A stretch of DNA of 64,000 nt from Thiocapsa sp. Lineage in GTDB: Bacteria; Pseudomonadota; Gammaproteobacteria; Chromatiales; Chromatiaceae. Below, piece by piece: positions 41,902 to 50,057 of the stretch. Each line of letters opens with the position of its first letter. The first letter of the stretch is position 1. Both the position numbers and the translations under genes were made by a program. The notes under the pieces are model-generated. The model made no database searches. It saw only the letters and a list, made by a program, of their open reading frames with translations, and had not been told where the DNA came from. The stretch lies in assembly GCF_018399035.1 (NCBI RefSeq), contig NZ_CP073760.1, positions 5,022,501-5,086,500 on the forward strand, given 5' to 3'.

Positions 41902-43463
41902 CGGCTCAGCTCACAGCTCAGGGTCTCGACCGCGAAGCCGACCACCTGTCGGCGCTCGCGACTGAACTCCACGCCGATCAGATGGATGGGTCGGCCGTCG
42001 GCGCGGTACTTGTCCGCGTAGCCGCGGTCCTTGATCTGCTGCAAGGCCCGGCCCTCGGGCTCCAATTCGACGACCTTGAACTCGAACAGATAGATCTGCT
42101 CGTTGAAGCGCAGGGCCAGATCCAGCCGGCCGGCGTGACTGCTTTCCTCCGGGGTCAGATCCAATCCGAGTGCGGCGAAATAGGCGTAGAAGACGCTCGC
42201 GTAATAGCCCTCGTAGCGGGCGATCGGGTTGTTGCGATACCAATCGTTGGGGATGCTCGCGAAGAAGGCCGTGAAGAGCCGCTCCAGTCCGGTAAAGTCA
42301 TTGGCCAGCAGCAGGCGATGGAGTGATTTGCGGTGTTGGACCTCGGTCTGGTCGGGCGGTGTCCATGCGGTCAGCAAGGCGCCGTTGAGGCTTTGGTAGA
42401 CCTCGCGATTGGGGTAGCGCAGTTGATAGAAATAGGTGCCGCTGATCTCCTCCTCGCGCTCGATGGTGAGATAACCGCTCTGGAAGAGCAGCGCCTCGGT
42501 CGCGATGTGGTCGACCTCGAAGGCGCAGAGCAGTGTGGCGTCGGTCTCCAGGTGGCCGAGCCGGGGGAGCCAGGTCTCGCGCTCGGTGAGCAGGTCGACG
42601 AGAAAGGTCGGGGTGCCGGTCTCGAACCACCAGGGGCGGAACTGGCGCTTTTGAAACAGCAGCAAAAGATCGAAGGGATTGTAGACGGCCTCGCCGGTCC
42701 AGTTATAGCCGTTGTACCAGAGCCGGATCCGCTCGCGATCCAATCCCTCGAGCTCCGGGGCGAAGACACGGTCCAGGTCCGCCTCGGTATAGCCGCAGAT
42801 GGCCGAATAGGCGCGATCCAACGTGATGTCGTTCAGATTATTGAGCCCCGAGAAGAGGCTGACCTTGCTGAATTTGCTGACCCCGGTCAGCAAGGCGAAG
42901 CGGATGTGGGCGTCGGCGTCCTTGATCACGGAGTAGAGGTTGCGCAGCCCGTCGCGAAGCTCGCGGGCGACCTCCGGGTGCCCGAGATTGTCGAGAATGG
43001 GTGTGTCGTATTCGTCGACCAAGACGACAACGCGTTGGCCCCTCGTTGTATGCGCGGCTTCGAGTAACTCGGCGAAACAGCCGACGATGTCGGTCTCGTC
43101 CGAACAGCTCAGATCCAGAGCCCGGCGGTTCTTCTGCAGAAGTGCCAAGATACGCCGATCAAGCTCCCTGCGCGTCCGGATCACCCCGCCGCCGAAGCTT
43201 ATTCGGATGACCGGATAGCGCGTCGCCCAATCCCAGTGCTCATGAATGTGAAGGCCGCGAAACAAGGGCTCGGTGCCCGCGAACAGCTCGCCCAGCGTGT
43301 CGAGAAAGAGAGATTTGCCGAAGCGACGCGGGCGCGACAGGAAGTAATATTTGCCCTCGCCGATCAGACGCCGAGCAAAGTCGGTCTTGTCGACATAGTA
43401 GTGGTCACCGTCGCGGATCTCGCGAAAGGTCTGGATACCGATGGGCAGGATCTTCCGGGTCAT
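41898..43463 (-). CDS. AAA-ATPase-like/PD-(D/E)XK nuclease-like protein
   Basis: 521 residues from the ATG at 43463. N-terminal AAA-ATPase-like domain: IGIQTFREIRDGDHYYVDKT, then FLSRPRRFGKSLFLDTLGEL (P-loop-like GKS) and VVVLVDEYDTPIL (Walker B). C-terminal domain of the PDDEXK_9 type: GRLDLALRFNEQIYLFEFKV with the D and the ExK core. Such proteins are widespread, often multi-copy, and their role is unknown (perhaps DNA repair or defence). It is expected to share a transcript with the IclR gene. Confidence 0.9.
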   Translation of the reverse strand: MTRKILPIGIQTFREIRDGDHYYVDKTDFARRLIGEGKYYFLSRPRRFGKSLFLDTLGELFAGTEPLFRGLHIHEHWDWATRYPVIRISFGGGVIRTRRELDRRILALLQKNRRALDLSCSDETDIVGCFAELLEAAHTTRGQRVVVLVDEYDTPILDNLGHPEVARELRDGLRNLYSVIKDADAHIRFALLTGVSKFSKVSLFSGLNNLNDITLDRAYSAICGYTEADLDRVFAPELEGLDRERIRLWYNGYNWTGEAVYNPFDLLLLFQKRQFRPWWFETGTPTFLVDLLTERETWLPRLGHLETDATLLCAFEVDHIATEALLFQSGYLTIEREEEISGTYFYQLRYPNREVYQSLNGALLTAWTPPDQTEVQHRKSLHRLLLANDFTGLERLFTAFFASIPNDWYRNNPIARYEGYYASVFYAYFAALGLDLTPEESSHAGRLDLALRFNEQIYLFEFKVVELEPEGRALQQIKDRGYADKYRADGRPIHLIGVEFSRERRQVVGFAVETLSCELSR

Positions 43464-43735
43464 GGCATGGGTCTGAACGGCGAATGAGCATCCCGGGATT
43501 GTAGACCCTGCGGCGCACGCGACGAACCGACACGCCGCTGGTCGTGGCAAAATGCCTTTACCCATATTCCCGAGATGTGGGTCAATGAATGGGCCAATTG
43601 CTCTGCCCGTGCAGCTTGCCGAGAGGTTGCGAAATGAGCACAGATAGACGATTCTCATCGATCGAATGAAGGAAATTTTTTCACGCGAAGCGCGAGCCGT
43701 GCGCGCGCCCTTTCGATGATCCAAGGACGACACCC

Positions 43736-44884
43736 ATGTTGCTCTTCAAACTCCCCGTCAAGCTTATCCTCCTGGTCCTGGCCGCCATCGCCGCAGGCGT
43801 GCTTTGGCAACAGGCGCAACTGAGCGTCCTGGCCTTGAGCCGTCTCGATCCCGTCCCCGAGACGCGGGCGATGGTGGCCGAGGAGCGCTACGCCGATGCG
43901 GCCGACTATCTCGACTTCTTCATGGCGTACGACTATGTCAACCAGAATCCGGCCGCTCAAGCGCTGCATGCCGAGATCGAATCGGTGCGCGGCAGCCTGA
44001 GCTATCAGGCCGGCAAGGTGTCCGAGGGTCTGATCAAGGGCACCAGCGACGAGACTGTCGGCCAAGCGGCGAGTGTCGTGACCGACCTCTTCGTCATCGG
44101 GGACATCCGCGATCTTGCCAACCAGGCGACCAACTTCGTTCAGGGCGAGGACGTCGACGAGGTGATCACGGCGCTCGCGTCCATCGGCTTGGTCGCCACG
44201 GCCGCACAGCTCGCGAGCGGTGTCGCAACCGTCGGCACCGCCGGGGCCGCGGCCCCGACCGTGGCGGCGAGCACGACGGCGAAGGGCGGCATCATGATCC
44301 TCAAGACCGCACGCAAGCTCGGCAAACTCCCGCCCTGGCTCGGCAAGGCCATCATTAAAGGCGCCAAGACGGTCAAGCAGACCAAGAAGCTCGACGCGGT
44401 CACCGATCTCTTCAACGATGTCTATCGGCTCGCCAAGACCCGCGGGGGGCTAAACCTGCTGAGCAAGACCACGGACGCGGCATCGCTGCGGCGCATGGCC
44501 AAGCTTGCCGACACCTTCGGCGACCAAAGTGCGACCCTCTATCGCATCGGCGGCAACAGCTTCATGCGAACCGCTCAGCGTGCGGGTGATCTGGGAGTCG
44601 ACAGCATCAAGGTGGCCGCGACCTACGGCAAAGGCGGCCTACAGGTCCTCGACAAGGTCGGTGCGCTGAAGTTTGCGAAGTTCACCGCCCGCGGCAGCAA
44701 GATGGCCTACAAAGGCGACGTCATTCACTTGCTTGCGCGTCTGTTCCTCAAAGTTCCCGATTGGGTGTTGTCCCTCCTGATTGCGCTCGGTGCCTTCGTC
44801 TGGGCGCCTTGGCGCTGGTTCGGGCGACTGCGAAGGAAGACGGCGAGGCAAAACAGGGTCTCGATCGCTCGGCCCGTGCGATGA
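43736..44884 (+). CDS. Hypothetical membrane protein
   Basis: 382 residues, no family recognised. One N-terminal membrane segment (VKLILLVLAAIAAGVLWQQA), a soluble stretch with YADAADYLDFFMAYDYV, an alanine/glycine-rich hydrophobic central region (about 150-190, including VATAAQLASGVATVGTAGAA), a lysine-rich middle (KLGKLPPWLGKAIIKGAKTV), and a C-terminal hydrophobic helix (WVLSLLIALGAFVWAPW) with a basic tail. The whole reading frame is intact with an ATG preceded by spaced purines (CCAAGGACGAC). It could be an envelope or pore-forming-like protein; I cannot say which. It sits between a PD-(D/E)XK gene and a toxin-antitoxin pair. Confidence 0.75.
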   Translation: MLLFKLPVKLILLVLAAIAAGVLWQQAQLSVLALSRLDPVPETRAMVAEERYADAADYLDFFMAYDYVNQNPAAQALHAEIESVRGSLSYQAGKVSEGLIKGTSDETVGQAASVVTDLFVIGDIRDLANQATNFVQGEDVDEVITALASIGLVATAAQLASGVATVGTAGAAAPTVAASTTAKGGIMILKTARKLGKLPPWLGKAIIKGAKTVKQTKKLDAVTDLFNDVYRLAKTRGGLNLLSKTTDAASLRRMAKLADTFGDQSATLYRIGGNSFMRTAQRAGDLGVDSIKVAATYGKGGLQVLDKVGALKFAKFTARGSKMAYKGDVIHLLARLFLKVPDWVLSLLIALGAFVWAPWRWFGRLRRKTARQNRVSIARPVR

Positions 44885-45124
44885 TCGGGATAAGGATCTG
44901 CGATTGCGACGTCGACGGGAGGTCGCGCAGATCCGTTCCGCTCGCGCCGGAGCGAGCCAACCGCATGCTCGCGGGCCGGAGCCGCGGGGTTGCCGGTCGA
45001 CCGTTCGGCGCGAATGGGCAAGGTCGGTCGATGTATGCACCAGCTGCTAAGCTATCCGTGTCCCGTTGAGACCCGACATGGCTCCACCAGACACATCGCT
45101 TACACCGACACTCTCCGAACGCAC

Positions 45125-45532
45125 ATGGCACATCCGCAACCGCCATCATCGTCTCGCGGATCACGAGGCAAGACATCGACCGCATGCCCCTTCGACTACA
45201 GTCGACTCAAGGCGCGATGGGCCGAGCAGAGGCAGGAGTCCGCGAGTCTGTCCGAACGCCTATTGGATCAGGTCGCACGCGAGGGTGCCGCCATCTTTCG
45301 CCGCTATCACGCGACGCGAGTCATCGCGTTCGGCTCATTGGTCGAAGGTCGGGCGCACCCGCGCTCGGACATCGACTTGGTTGTGTTGGGAACGGACCCC
45401 GCCGACTACTGGGCGTTGCGCCGCGAGCTGGAAGAGACACTCGGGCGGCCGATCGACCTCCACACCGAGTCCGACGACGCCCGTTTTGTTGACAAAGCCA
45501 TCGATCGGGGCAGGGTGATCTATGCCGTATAA
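45125..45532 (+). CDS. MNT-type nucleotidyltransferase, antitoxin of a MNT/HEPN pair
   Basis: 135 residues from the ATG at 45125. The minimal nucleotidyltransferase motif is complete: GS at 70-71 (VIAFGSLVEG), DxD at 82-84 (SDIDLVVLG) and a third acidic residue, D111. In MntA/HepT systems this protein transfers AMP to the HEPN toxin and silences it. It overlaps the HEPN gene by 11 bases. An upstream in-frame start at 44990 adds a low-quality leader and was not used. Confidence 0.85.
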   Translation: MAHPQPPSSSRGSRGKTSTACPFDYSRLKARWAEQRQESASLSERLLDQVAREGAAIFRRYHATRVIAFGSLVEGRAHPRSDIDLVVLGTDPADYWALRRELEETLGRPIDLHTESDDARFVDKAIDRGRVIYAV

Positions 45533-46001
45533 CATCGCACTGCTGCGGGCCGACATCGAAGACGAGCTGGCCAAGCTCGACGAGTTGGCACGGGTCTTCG
45601 ACACGGTCCGCGTAAAGCTTGATCTGGAGCCGGCCGAGGTCTCCGTCTACGACCGAGGCGCCATCGGTTACTTACTGCACAATTTTTACAGCGGCTGCGA
45701 GAACATGTTTCGGCGCATCGCGGCGTTTTTCGAGAACGACATCGGCACGGACACGTGGCATGCCGACCTGCTCCGCCGCATGAAGCTGAACGTCGAGGGC
45801 TACCGGCCGGCGGTGATCGATGATGAGCTGTACCGTCTCTTGCAGGATTTTCGCGGCTTTCGTCATGTATTCCGCAACGCCTACTCGTTCGAGCTGGACT
45901 GGGAGCGCGAGCGACTGGTGGCCCTGCGCTTCGAGACCACGCTGAGCCTGGTCCGAGAGCAGGTCGCAGCGTTTCTGGATGGGTTGGATGAGTTGGGATA
46001 G
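45522..46001 (+). CDS. HEPN-family protein, toxin of the MNT/HEPN pair
   Basis: 159 residues, all-helical. The HEPN RNase motif region is FRGFRHVFRNAYSFELD (R111 to about 127), with the R..H..R-Y pattern seen in HepT-like proteins. N-terminal helices (LRADIEDELAKLDELARVF) and YLLHNFYSGCENMFRRIAAF support this. The family cleaves tRNA or other RNA when not adenylylated. Intact, with its partner overlapping upstream. Confidence 0.85.
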   Translation: MPYNIALLRADIEDELAKLDELARVFDTVRVKLDLEPAEVSVYDRGAIGYLLHNFYSGCENMFRRIAAFFENDIGTDTWHADLLRRMKLNVEGYRPAVIDDELYRLLQDFRGFRHVFRNAYSFELDWERERLVALRFETTLSLVREQVAAFLDGLDELG

Positions 46002-46048
46002 AGATGCCGGAGTGACATCCATGGTTGTCAGGGGGGCTTCAGCGGCCG

Positions 46049-47374
46049 TCAGAACCCCGCGAAAAGAAACCAACAGGCAGCGACAGCCGCAATGACCGCA
46101 ACCAGATCGGCCGTAAGCGCCGCGGCCAGCGTATGGCGAATCCGCCGGATTCGCACGGCGCCGAAATAGACCGCGAGCACGTAGAAGGTGGTTTCGGTCG
46201 AGCCCTGTAGGGTCGAGACCAGATAGCCGACATAGCTGTCCGGGCCAATGGCGGGGTCGTTGATGATGGAGGCCATGACACCGTAGGCACCGGAGCCCGA
46301 CAGCGGGCGGAGCAGGGCCATCGGCAGGGCCTCGGCGGGCAGGCCGACGCGCGAGGTGAAACCGCCGAGCAGGTTGATCAGCACGTCCATTGCACCGCTG
46401 GCGCGGAACATGGCAACCGCGACCAGGATGGCGACCAGATAGGGAATGATCCGCAGTGCGACCTGAAAGCCCTCTTGGGCACCCTCGACGAACACCTCGT
46501 AGACGCGCACGCCGCGCATCACGCCGAACAGCAGGAATCCCAGCATCAGCGAGGGCACGATCCAGGGCGAGACGCGGTCGCCCCAGAGGATCGCGGCCGG
46601 GATGAGCGCGACCACGCCGCCCAGGGCCAGGATCGAGATCCACACCGGGTAGGCGCCGGAGTCGGCCGGTAGGCCAGCGGGGAGATCGGCGGGCTGATCG
46701 GTGCTGGCCGGGGTGTTCTCGATCGGAGCCGTCGCCGTGATCGGCCCGCTTGCCTCGGGCGGTCCGAGCGGTGAGAAGCGCTGATAGACGCGGGCCGCGA
46801 GAATGGCGGCGATGGTGGCGCACAAGGTCGCGAAGAGGGTCGTCGGCAGGATCCCGGCCGGATCGCTCGACCCCGCGGCGGCACGCAGCGCGATCACGCC
46901 GGTCGGCAGCAGGGTCACGCCCGAGGTGTTGATGGCGAGGAAGAGCGCCATCGAGTTGGTCGCGGTGCCGGGCCGCGTATTGAGCTTATCGAGCTCCTGC
47001 ATCGCGCGGATGCCGAAAGGTGTCGCGGCGTTGCCCAGCCCGAGCGCGTTGGCCGACATGTTCAGGATCATGGCGCCCATCGCCGGATGGTCGGGCGGGA
47101 CCTCCGGAAAGAGTCGCGTCATCAGCGGGCGGATCAGGCGTGCGATGACGACGAGCATCCCGCCGGCCTCCGCGACCTTCATCAGTCCGAGAAAGAGCGT
47201 CATCACCCCGACCAGGCCGATGGCCAACTCCACTGCACCGCTTGCCGCCGCCAGCATCTCGCTCGACAGCACCGCCATGGGCGTCTGTGCGCCCTCGACC
47301 ACGGGTAGGGTCAGCTCACGCCAAGCCGTGGCGAGAAAGCCGATGAGGACAATGCCGAAGAAGATCCCGTTCAT
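46049..47374 (-). CDS. Fused SpmA-SpmB nucleoside-recognition membrane protein
   Basis: 441 residues. The first half is SpmA-like (LAIGLVGVMTLFLGLMKVAE, MSANALGLGNAATPFGIRAM, NTRPGTATNSMALFLAINTS), the second SpmB-like (EVFVEGAQEGFQVALRIIPY, MALLRPLSGSGAYGVMASII). A linker of about 40 polar residues joins them (FSPLGPPEASGP region). Both halves carry the gate-domain fold of nucleoside transporters. In Bacillus SpmA and SpmB are separate; fusion is common in Proteobacteria. Transport role not proven. The ATG at 47374 is preceded directly by a module of the dispersed repeat. Confidence 0.9.
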   Translation of the reverse strand: MNGIFFGIVLIGFLATAWRELTLPVVEGAQTPMAVLSSEMLAAASGAVELAIGLVGVMTLFLGLMKVAEAGGMLVVIARLIRPLMTRLFPEVPPDHPAMGAMILNMSANALGLGNAATPFGIRAMQELDKLNTRPGTATNSMALFLAINTSGVTLLPTGVIALRAAAGSSDPAGILPTTLFATLCATIAAILAARVYQRFSPLGPPEASGPITATAPIENTPASTDQPADLPAGLPADSGAYPVWISILALGGVVALIPAAILWGDRVSPWIVPSLMLGFLLFGVMRGVRVYEVFVEGAQEGFQVALRIIPYLVAILVAVAMFRASGAMDVLINLLGGFTSRVGLPAEALPMALLRPLSGSGAYGVMASIINDPAIGPDSYVGYLVSTLQGSTETTFYVLAVYFGAVRIRRIRHTLAAALTADLVAVIAAVAACWFLFAGF

Positions 47375-47376
47375 GG

Positions 47377-47461
47377 AAACCGCGTCATGTGCAACATGTG
47401 TTGGTTAGGGGTTGGGGTTGATGTCGTCGCATCCTGCGACCTCCGTCGGTGACGCGGTTTA
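47377..47461. repeat. TAAACCGCG-family module upstream of the spmAB-like gene
   Basis: Bounded by AAACCGCGTC (47377-47386) and GACGCGGTTTA (47451-47461). It is the only copy in the window that abuts a start codon rather than a stop: the gene begins two bases away at 47374. The interior is unlike the other copies. Confidence 0.8.
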
Positions 47462-47627
47462 GATATTTTGAATTCTTTTTTCCGAAAACGCATCGCTCCG
47501 AGGTCGTGAGTTGAGCCGCGTCCAAGCCCAGCTCGACGCGCCCTGACTTCTACGAAACGCGTTTCGGATGTTACCTCGTATGGCATCGCTCGTACGTCAG
47601 GCCGGCCACCCAAAACATCAGTCGCTC

Positions 47628-47651
47628 GTGACATCCGCTCTGCGGTGTCAC
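47628..47651. repeat. Dispersed palindrome with GTGACAxCCGC arms
   Basis: GTGACATCCGC, TCT, GCGG, TGTCAC: a near copy of the palindrome at 16622-16645, with one mismatched base pair in the stem. Confidence 0.7.
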
Positions 47652-47873
47652 GCATGCCCCGTGGCGCTCTGCGCCACGTGCCACGATGACCGGAGTGACG
47701 AGCAAGGCCCCCCGCATGGAGCGACGGGGCTTGCAGTCATCGGCGGAATCGGCGCTTCGTCCAGGCTTCGAAGGAGGGCCGAGTCATCGCAATCCCCAAT
47801 ATTTTGCATTGTGAAATCAAATATCGATAGGGTCATCTCAAGAGTTTTTAGTTTTAGTTATTGATTTAAATAT

Positions 47874-47934
47874 AATATTTTTCGCTCGCGAAAAATATTC
47901 CGTATTGTGAAATAGATTACCTATTGCGGAATAT
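47874..47934 (+). promoter_or_regulatory. Operator-like palindromes upstream of the TPP-enzyme gene
   Basis: AATATTTTTCGC and GCGAAAAATATT form a perfect inverted repeat with a 2-base centre (47874-47899). ATATTCCG (47895-47902) and CGGAATAT (47927-47934) form a second, spaced inverted repeat. ATTGTGAAAT occurs twice (47808-47817 and 47904-47913). The sites lie 100-230 bases before the start at 48033 in the only strongly AT-rich DNA of the region. A regulator of the IclR or GntR type would fit; none is adjacent. Confidence 0.5.
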
Positions 47935-48032
47935 CTCCCTCGTTTCTAGTTTGCATCCAACGCCGCGGCGCATCTGTGATCCCGGCCGACGCGACGACCA
48001 ACCAGAAACGACGAAAAACGAGGAGAGACACC

Positions 48033-49979
48033 ATGACCGCATCTGCGACGACGCTCGCCCCGACGACGACACCCGACTTCTGCAACGGCGTGCTGCACTT
48101 CGCCAACCTGCCGTCCGACTTCGAGCGCCTCGGCGCACGCTCGGCGATCCCGGAGGGCGCCCATCGGATCGAGGAGATCGACGACGCTGCGGTCTATCAG
48201 ACCCGGCTGATGGCCGATGCCCTGCGCTATACAACGCTGCAGCTCTGTGCCTCGAAGGAGTCCGGACATCCGGGCGGCTTCGCCAGCTCCGCCGATGCCT
48301 ATGCGGCGCTGGTGATGCTGGGTCACACCAACATCCTGACCGAGGTCGGTCACCATGCCCCCGGCTTCTACAGCGCCATGTTCTTGGACGGCTCGCTGGA
48401 TGCGATGGGCATCAGCGACATGGACAACGCGCGGATGCTGGCCTACTGGCGTGCGCACGACTTCGGGCGGGTGCTCCTGATCGATGCGAAGGATGACGAC
48501 GATGCCGGGCAGGTGGGCGACTATGTCGACAGCACGCTCTTCGGCGACGCCGCCCGTTCGGCCTTCACCCGCGCGGTGCTCGAAGGCATGCAGGAGGCGG
48601 AAACCTCCGCGCTCGGCGGCACCATGACCTGCGTCATCGTCAAGCAGCTCAAGGGCGCGGGTGTGCATGCCACGGGTGCGAAGTCGCACAATCTGTATCC
48701 GGGCGACAATGCGACCAAGCCGAGCATCGCCGCTGCGCTGGAGCGCGGCGCGCTGGCACCCGAAGCCTGGGCCTTGGTGCGGACCAACATGCAGCGCGCC
48801 GGCGGCGGCCCGGCCGGCGAGACGGCGGTGACCGAGTCCGAGCGGGTGCCGAGCGACATCGGGACCTTGCCGACCCGCGCCTTCGCGGTCGGCGAGAAGG
48901 CCGTGCCGGCGAGTGCCATGGCCGAGATGGTGGCCGAGCTGGGTCGGCGCGATCCGCTGTTCGTGGTGACCAACGCCGACGGCAACGAGGCGTCGAACAT
49001 GAAGGCGATCAACGAGGCCCTGAAGATCCGCCATCCGACCGAGGACGGTCTCTACAACCAGTCCCCGACCGGTCAGGTCTACGAGCCGCTGAGCGAGGAC
49101 GCCTGCGCCGGATTCGCTGCGGGTCTGGCCCTGTTCGGCGGGCGTTCGCTCTGGCTGTCCTACGAGAGTTTTGCCATCAACGGCTGGCCGATCGTGCAGA
49201 CCGTGGGTCAGGCGATGGCTGAGCTGCGTCGCAAGACCCCGGCGGTCGTGTCGATGTTCACCGCCGGCGCCTTGGAGCAGGGCCGCAACGGCTGGACCCA
49301 TCAGCGCCCCGAGATCGAGAACTACATCGGCGGCCAGATGCGCAACGGCAACGTCTATCTGCTGTATCCGGCGGACGCCAATCAGATGCAGGCCGCCTAT
49401 GGCTGGGCGACCGAGCAGTTCAACAAGTGCATCAGCATCATCGCCTCCAAGTCGGCGCTGCCGGTCTATTCGACCCCGGAGCAGGCGCGCGAGGCGATCG
49501 AGCAGGGTGCCGTCTGTTTGGCCGATACCGGACAGGGTCCGGCCGGGACCGTGGTCTTCGCGGTGACCGGGGACATGGTTGCGCTGCCGGTCTTCGCCGC
49601 CAAGGAGACCTTGGAGACTGCGGGCTATCGGGTGCGGATCGTGGCGGTGGTGAATCCGCGTCGGCTCTATCGTCCGGGTGACGCAGCCTGGCGCCATTCG
49701 GCCGAGCCGGACGACCGCTTCATGTCCGATGCGCACTTCGGGACGCTGTTCGACGGCGATGCACTGATCGGCGTGAGCGGCGGCGGGACGGTTGCCCTGG
49801 AACCGGTGCTGCTGCGCAGCCGCGCCGCCGTGCGCGATCTGTTCGGCTGGCAGCGCGGGGAGACAACGGCGAGCCCGGCCGAGATCATGGCCTTCAACGG
49901 CATCACCGCCGAGACGCTCGACCGGCGCGCCCGCGACCTGATCACGGCGGTGCGACCCGCACTCGACAGCGCCGCCTGA
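48033..49979 (+). CDS. TPP-dependent transketolase/phosphoketolase-like enzyme, possibly missing an internal segment
   Basis: 648 residues, SD GAGGAGAG. N-terminal half: CASKESGHPGGFASSADAYA, a transketolase-like pyrophosphate domain. Middle and C-terminal: MFTAGALEQGRNGWTHQRPE, IENYIGGQMRNGNVYLLYPA, a pattern I associate with the enzyme group annotated as xylulose 5-phosphate 3-epimerase. The C-terminal transketolase-like domain is complete. However, the TPP/Mg motif (GDGE...N about 30 later) is not found: around residues 140-150, AYWRAHDFGRV is followed directly by LLIDAKDDDD. Relatives I recall are 100 or more residues longer. If so, the enzyme may be inactive. Followed 78 bases later by a DUF1537 kinase gene; together they form a probable two-gene operon. 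Confidence 0.7.
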   Translation: MTASATTLAPTTTPDFCNGVLHFANLPSDFERLGARSAIPEGAHRIEEIDDAAVYQTRLMADALRYTTLQLCASKESGHPGGFASSADAYAALVMLGHTNILTEVGHHAPGFYSAMFLDGSLDAMGISDMDNARMLAYWRAHDFGRVLLIDAKDDDDAGQVGDYVDSTLFGDAARSAFTRAVLEGMQEAETSALGGTMTCVIVKQLKGAGVHATGAKSHNLYPGDNATKPSIAAALERGALAPEAWALVRTNMQRAGGGPAGETAVTESERVPSDIGTLPTRAFAVGEKAVPASAMAEMVAELGRRDPLFVVTNADGNEASNMKAINEALKIRHPTEDGLYNQSPTGQVYEPLSEDACAGFAAGLALFGGRSLWLSYESFAINGWPIVQTVGQAMAELRRKTPAVVSMFTAGALEQGRNGWTHQRPEIENYIGGQMRNGNVYLLYPADANQMQAAYGWATEQFNKCISIIASKSALPVYSTPEQAREAIEQGAVCLADTGQGPAGTVVFAVTGDMVALPVFAAKETLETAGYRVRIVAVVNPRRLYRPGDAAWRHSAEPDDRFMSDAHFGTLFDGDALIGVSGGGTVALEPVLLRSRAAVRDLFGWQRGETTASPAEIMAFNGITAETLDRRARDLITAVRPALDSAA

Positions 49980-49998
49980 CGGGAAATGCGCAGTAATC

Positions 49999-50021
49999 GG
50001 CGCACGCTACGCGCGTGCGCC
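49999..50021 (+). promoter_or_regulatory. Stem-loop between the TPP-enzyme and kinase genes
   Basis: GGCGCACGC, loop TACGC, GCGTGCGCC: a perfect 9-base-pair stem followed by AAAAA, not a T run. It could stabilise or process the transcript, or separate expression of the two genes. Confidence 0.5.
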
Positions 50022-50057
50022 AAAAACCCCAACATGCGTCGGGCGGAGATGACCCTC

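Larger units (their letters stand above)
47462..48032. other. 571-bp intergenic region ahead of the TPP-enzyme gene
   Basis: No gene is seen. It contains REP-like hairpins (47628-47651, and GTGGCGC...GCGCCAC near 47661-47677). The last 230 bases are strongly AT-rich and carry palindromes, listed separately. Confidence 0.5.
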
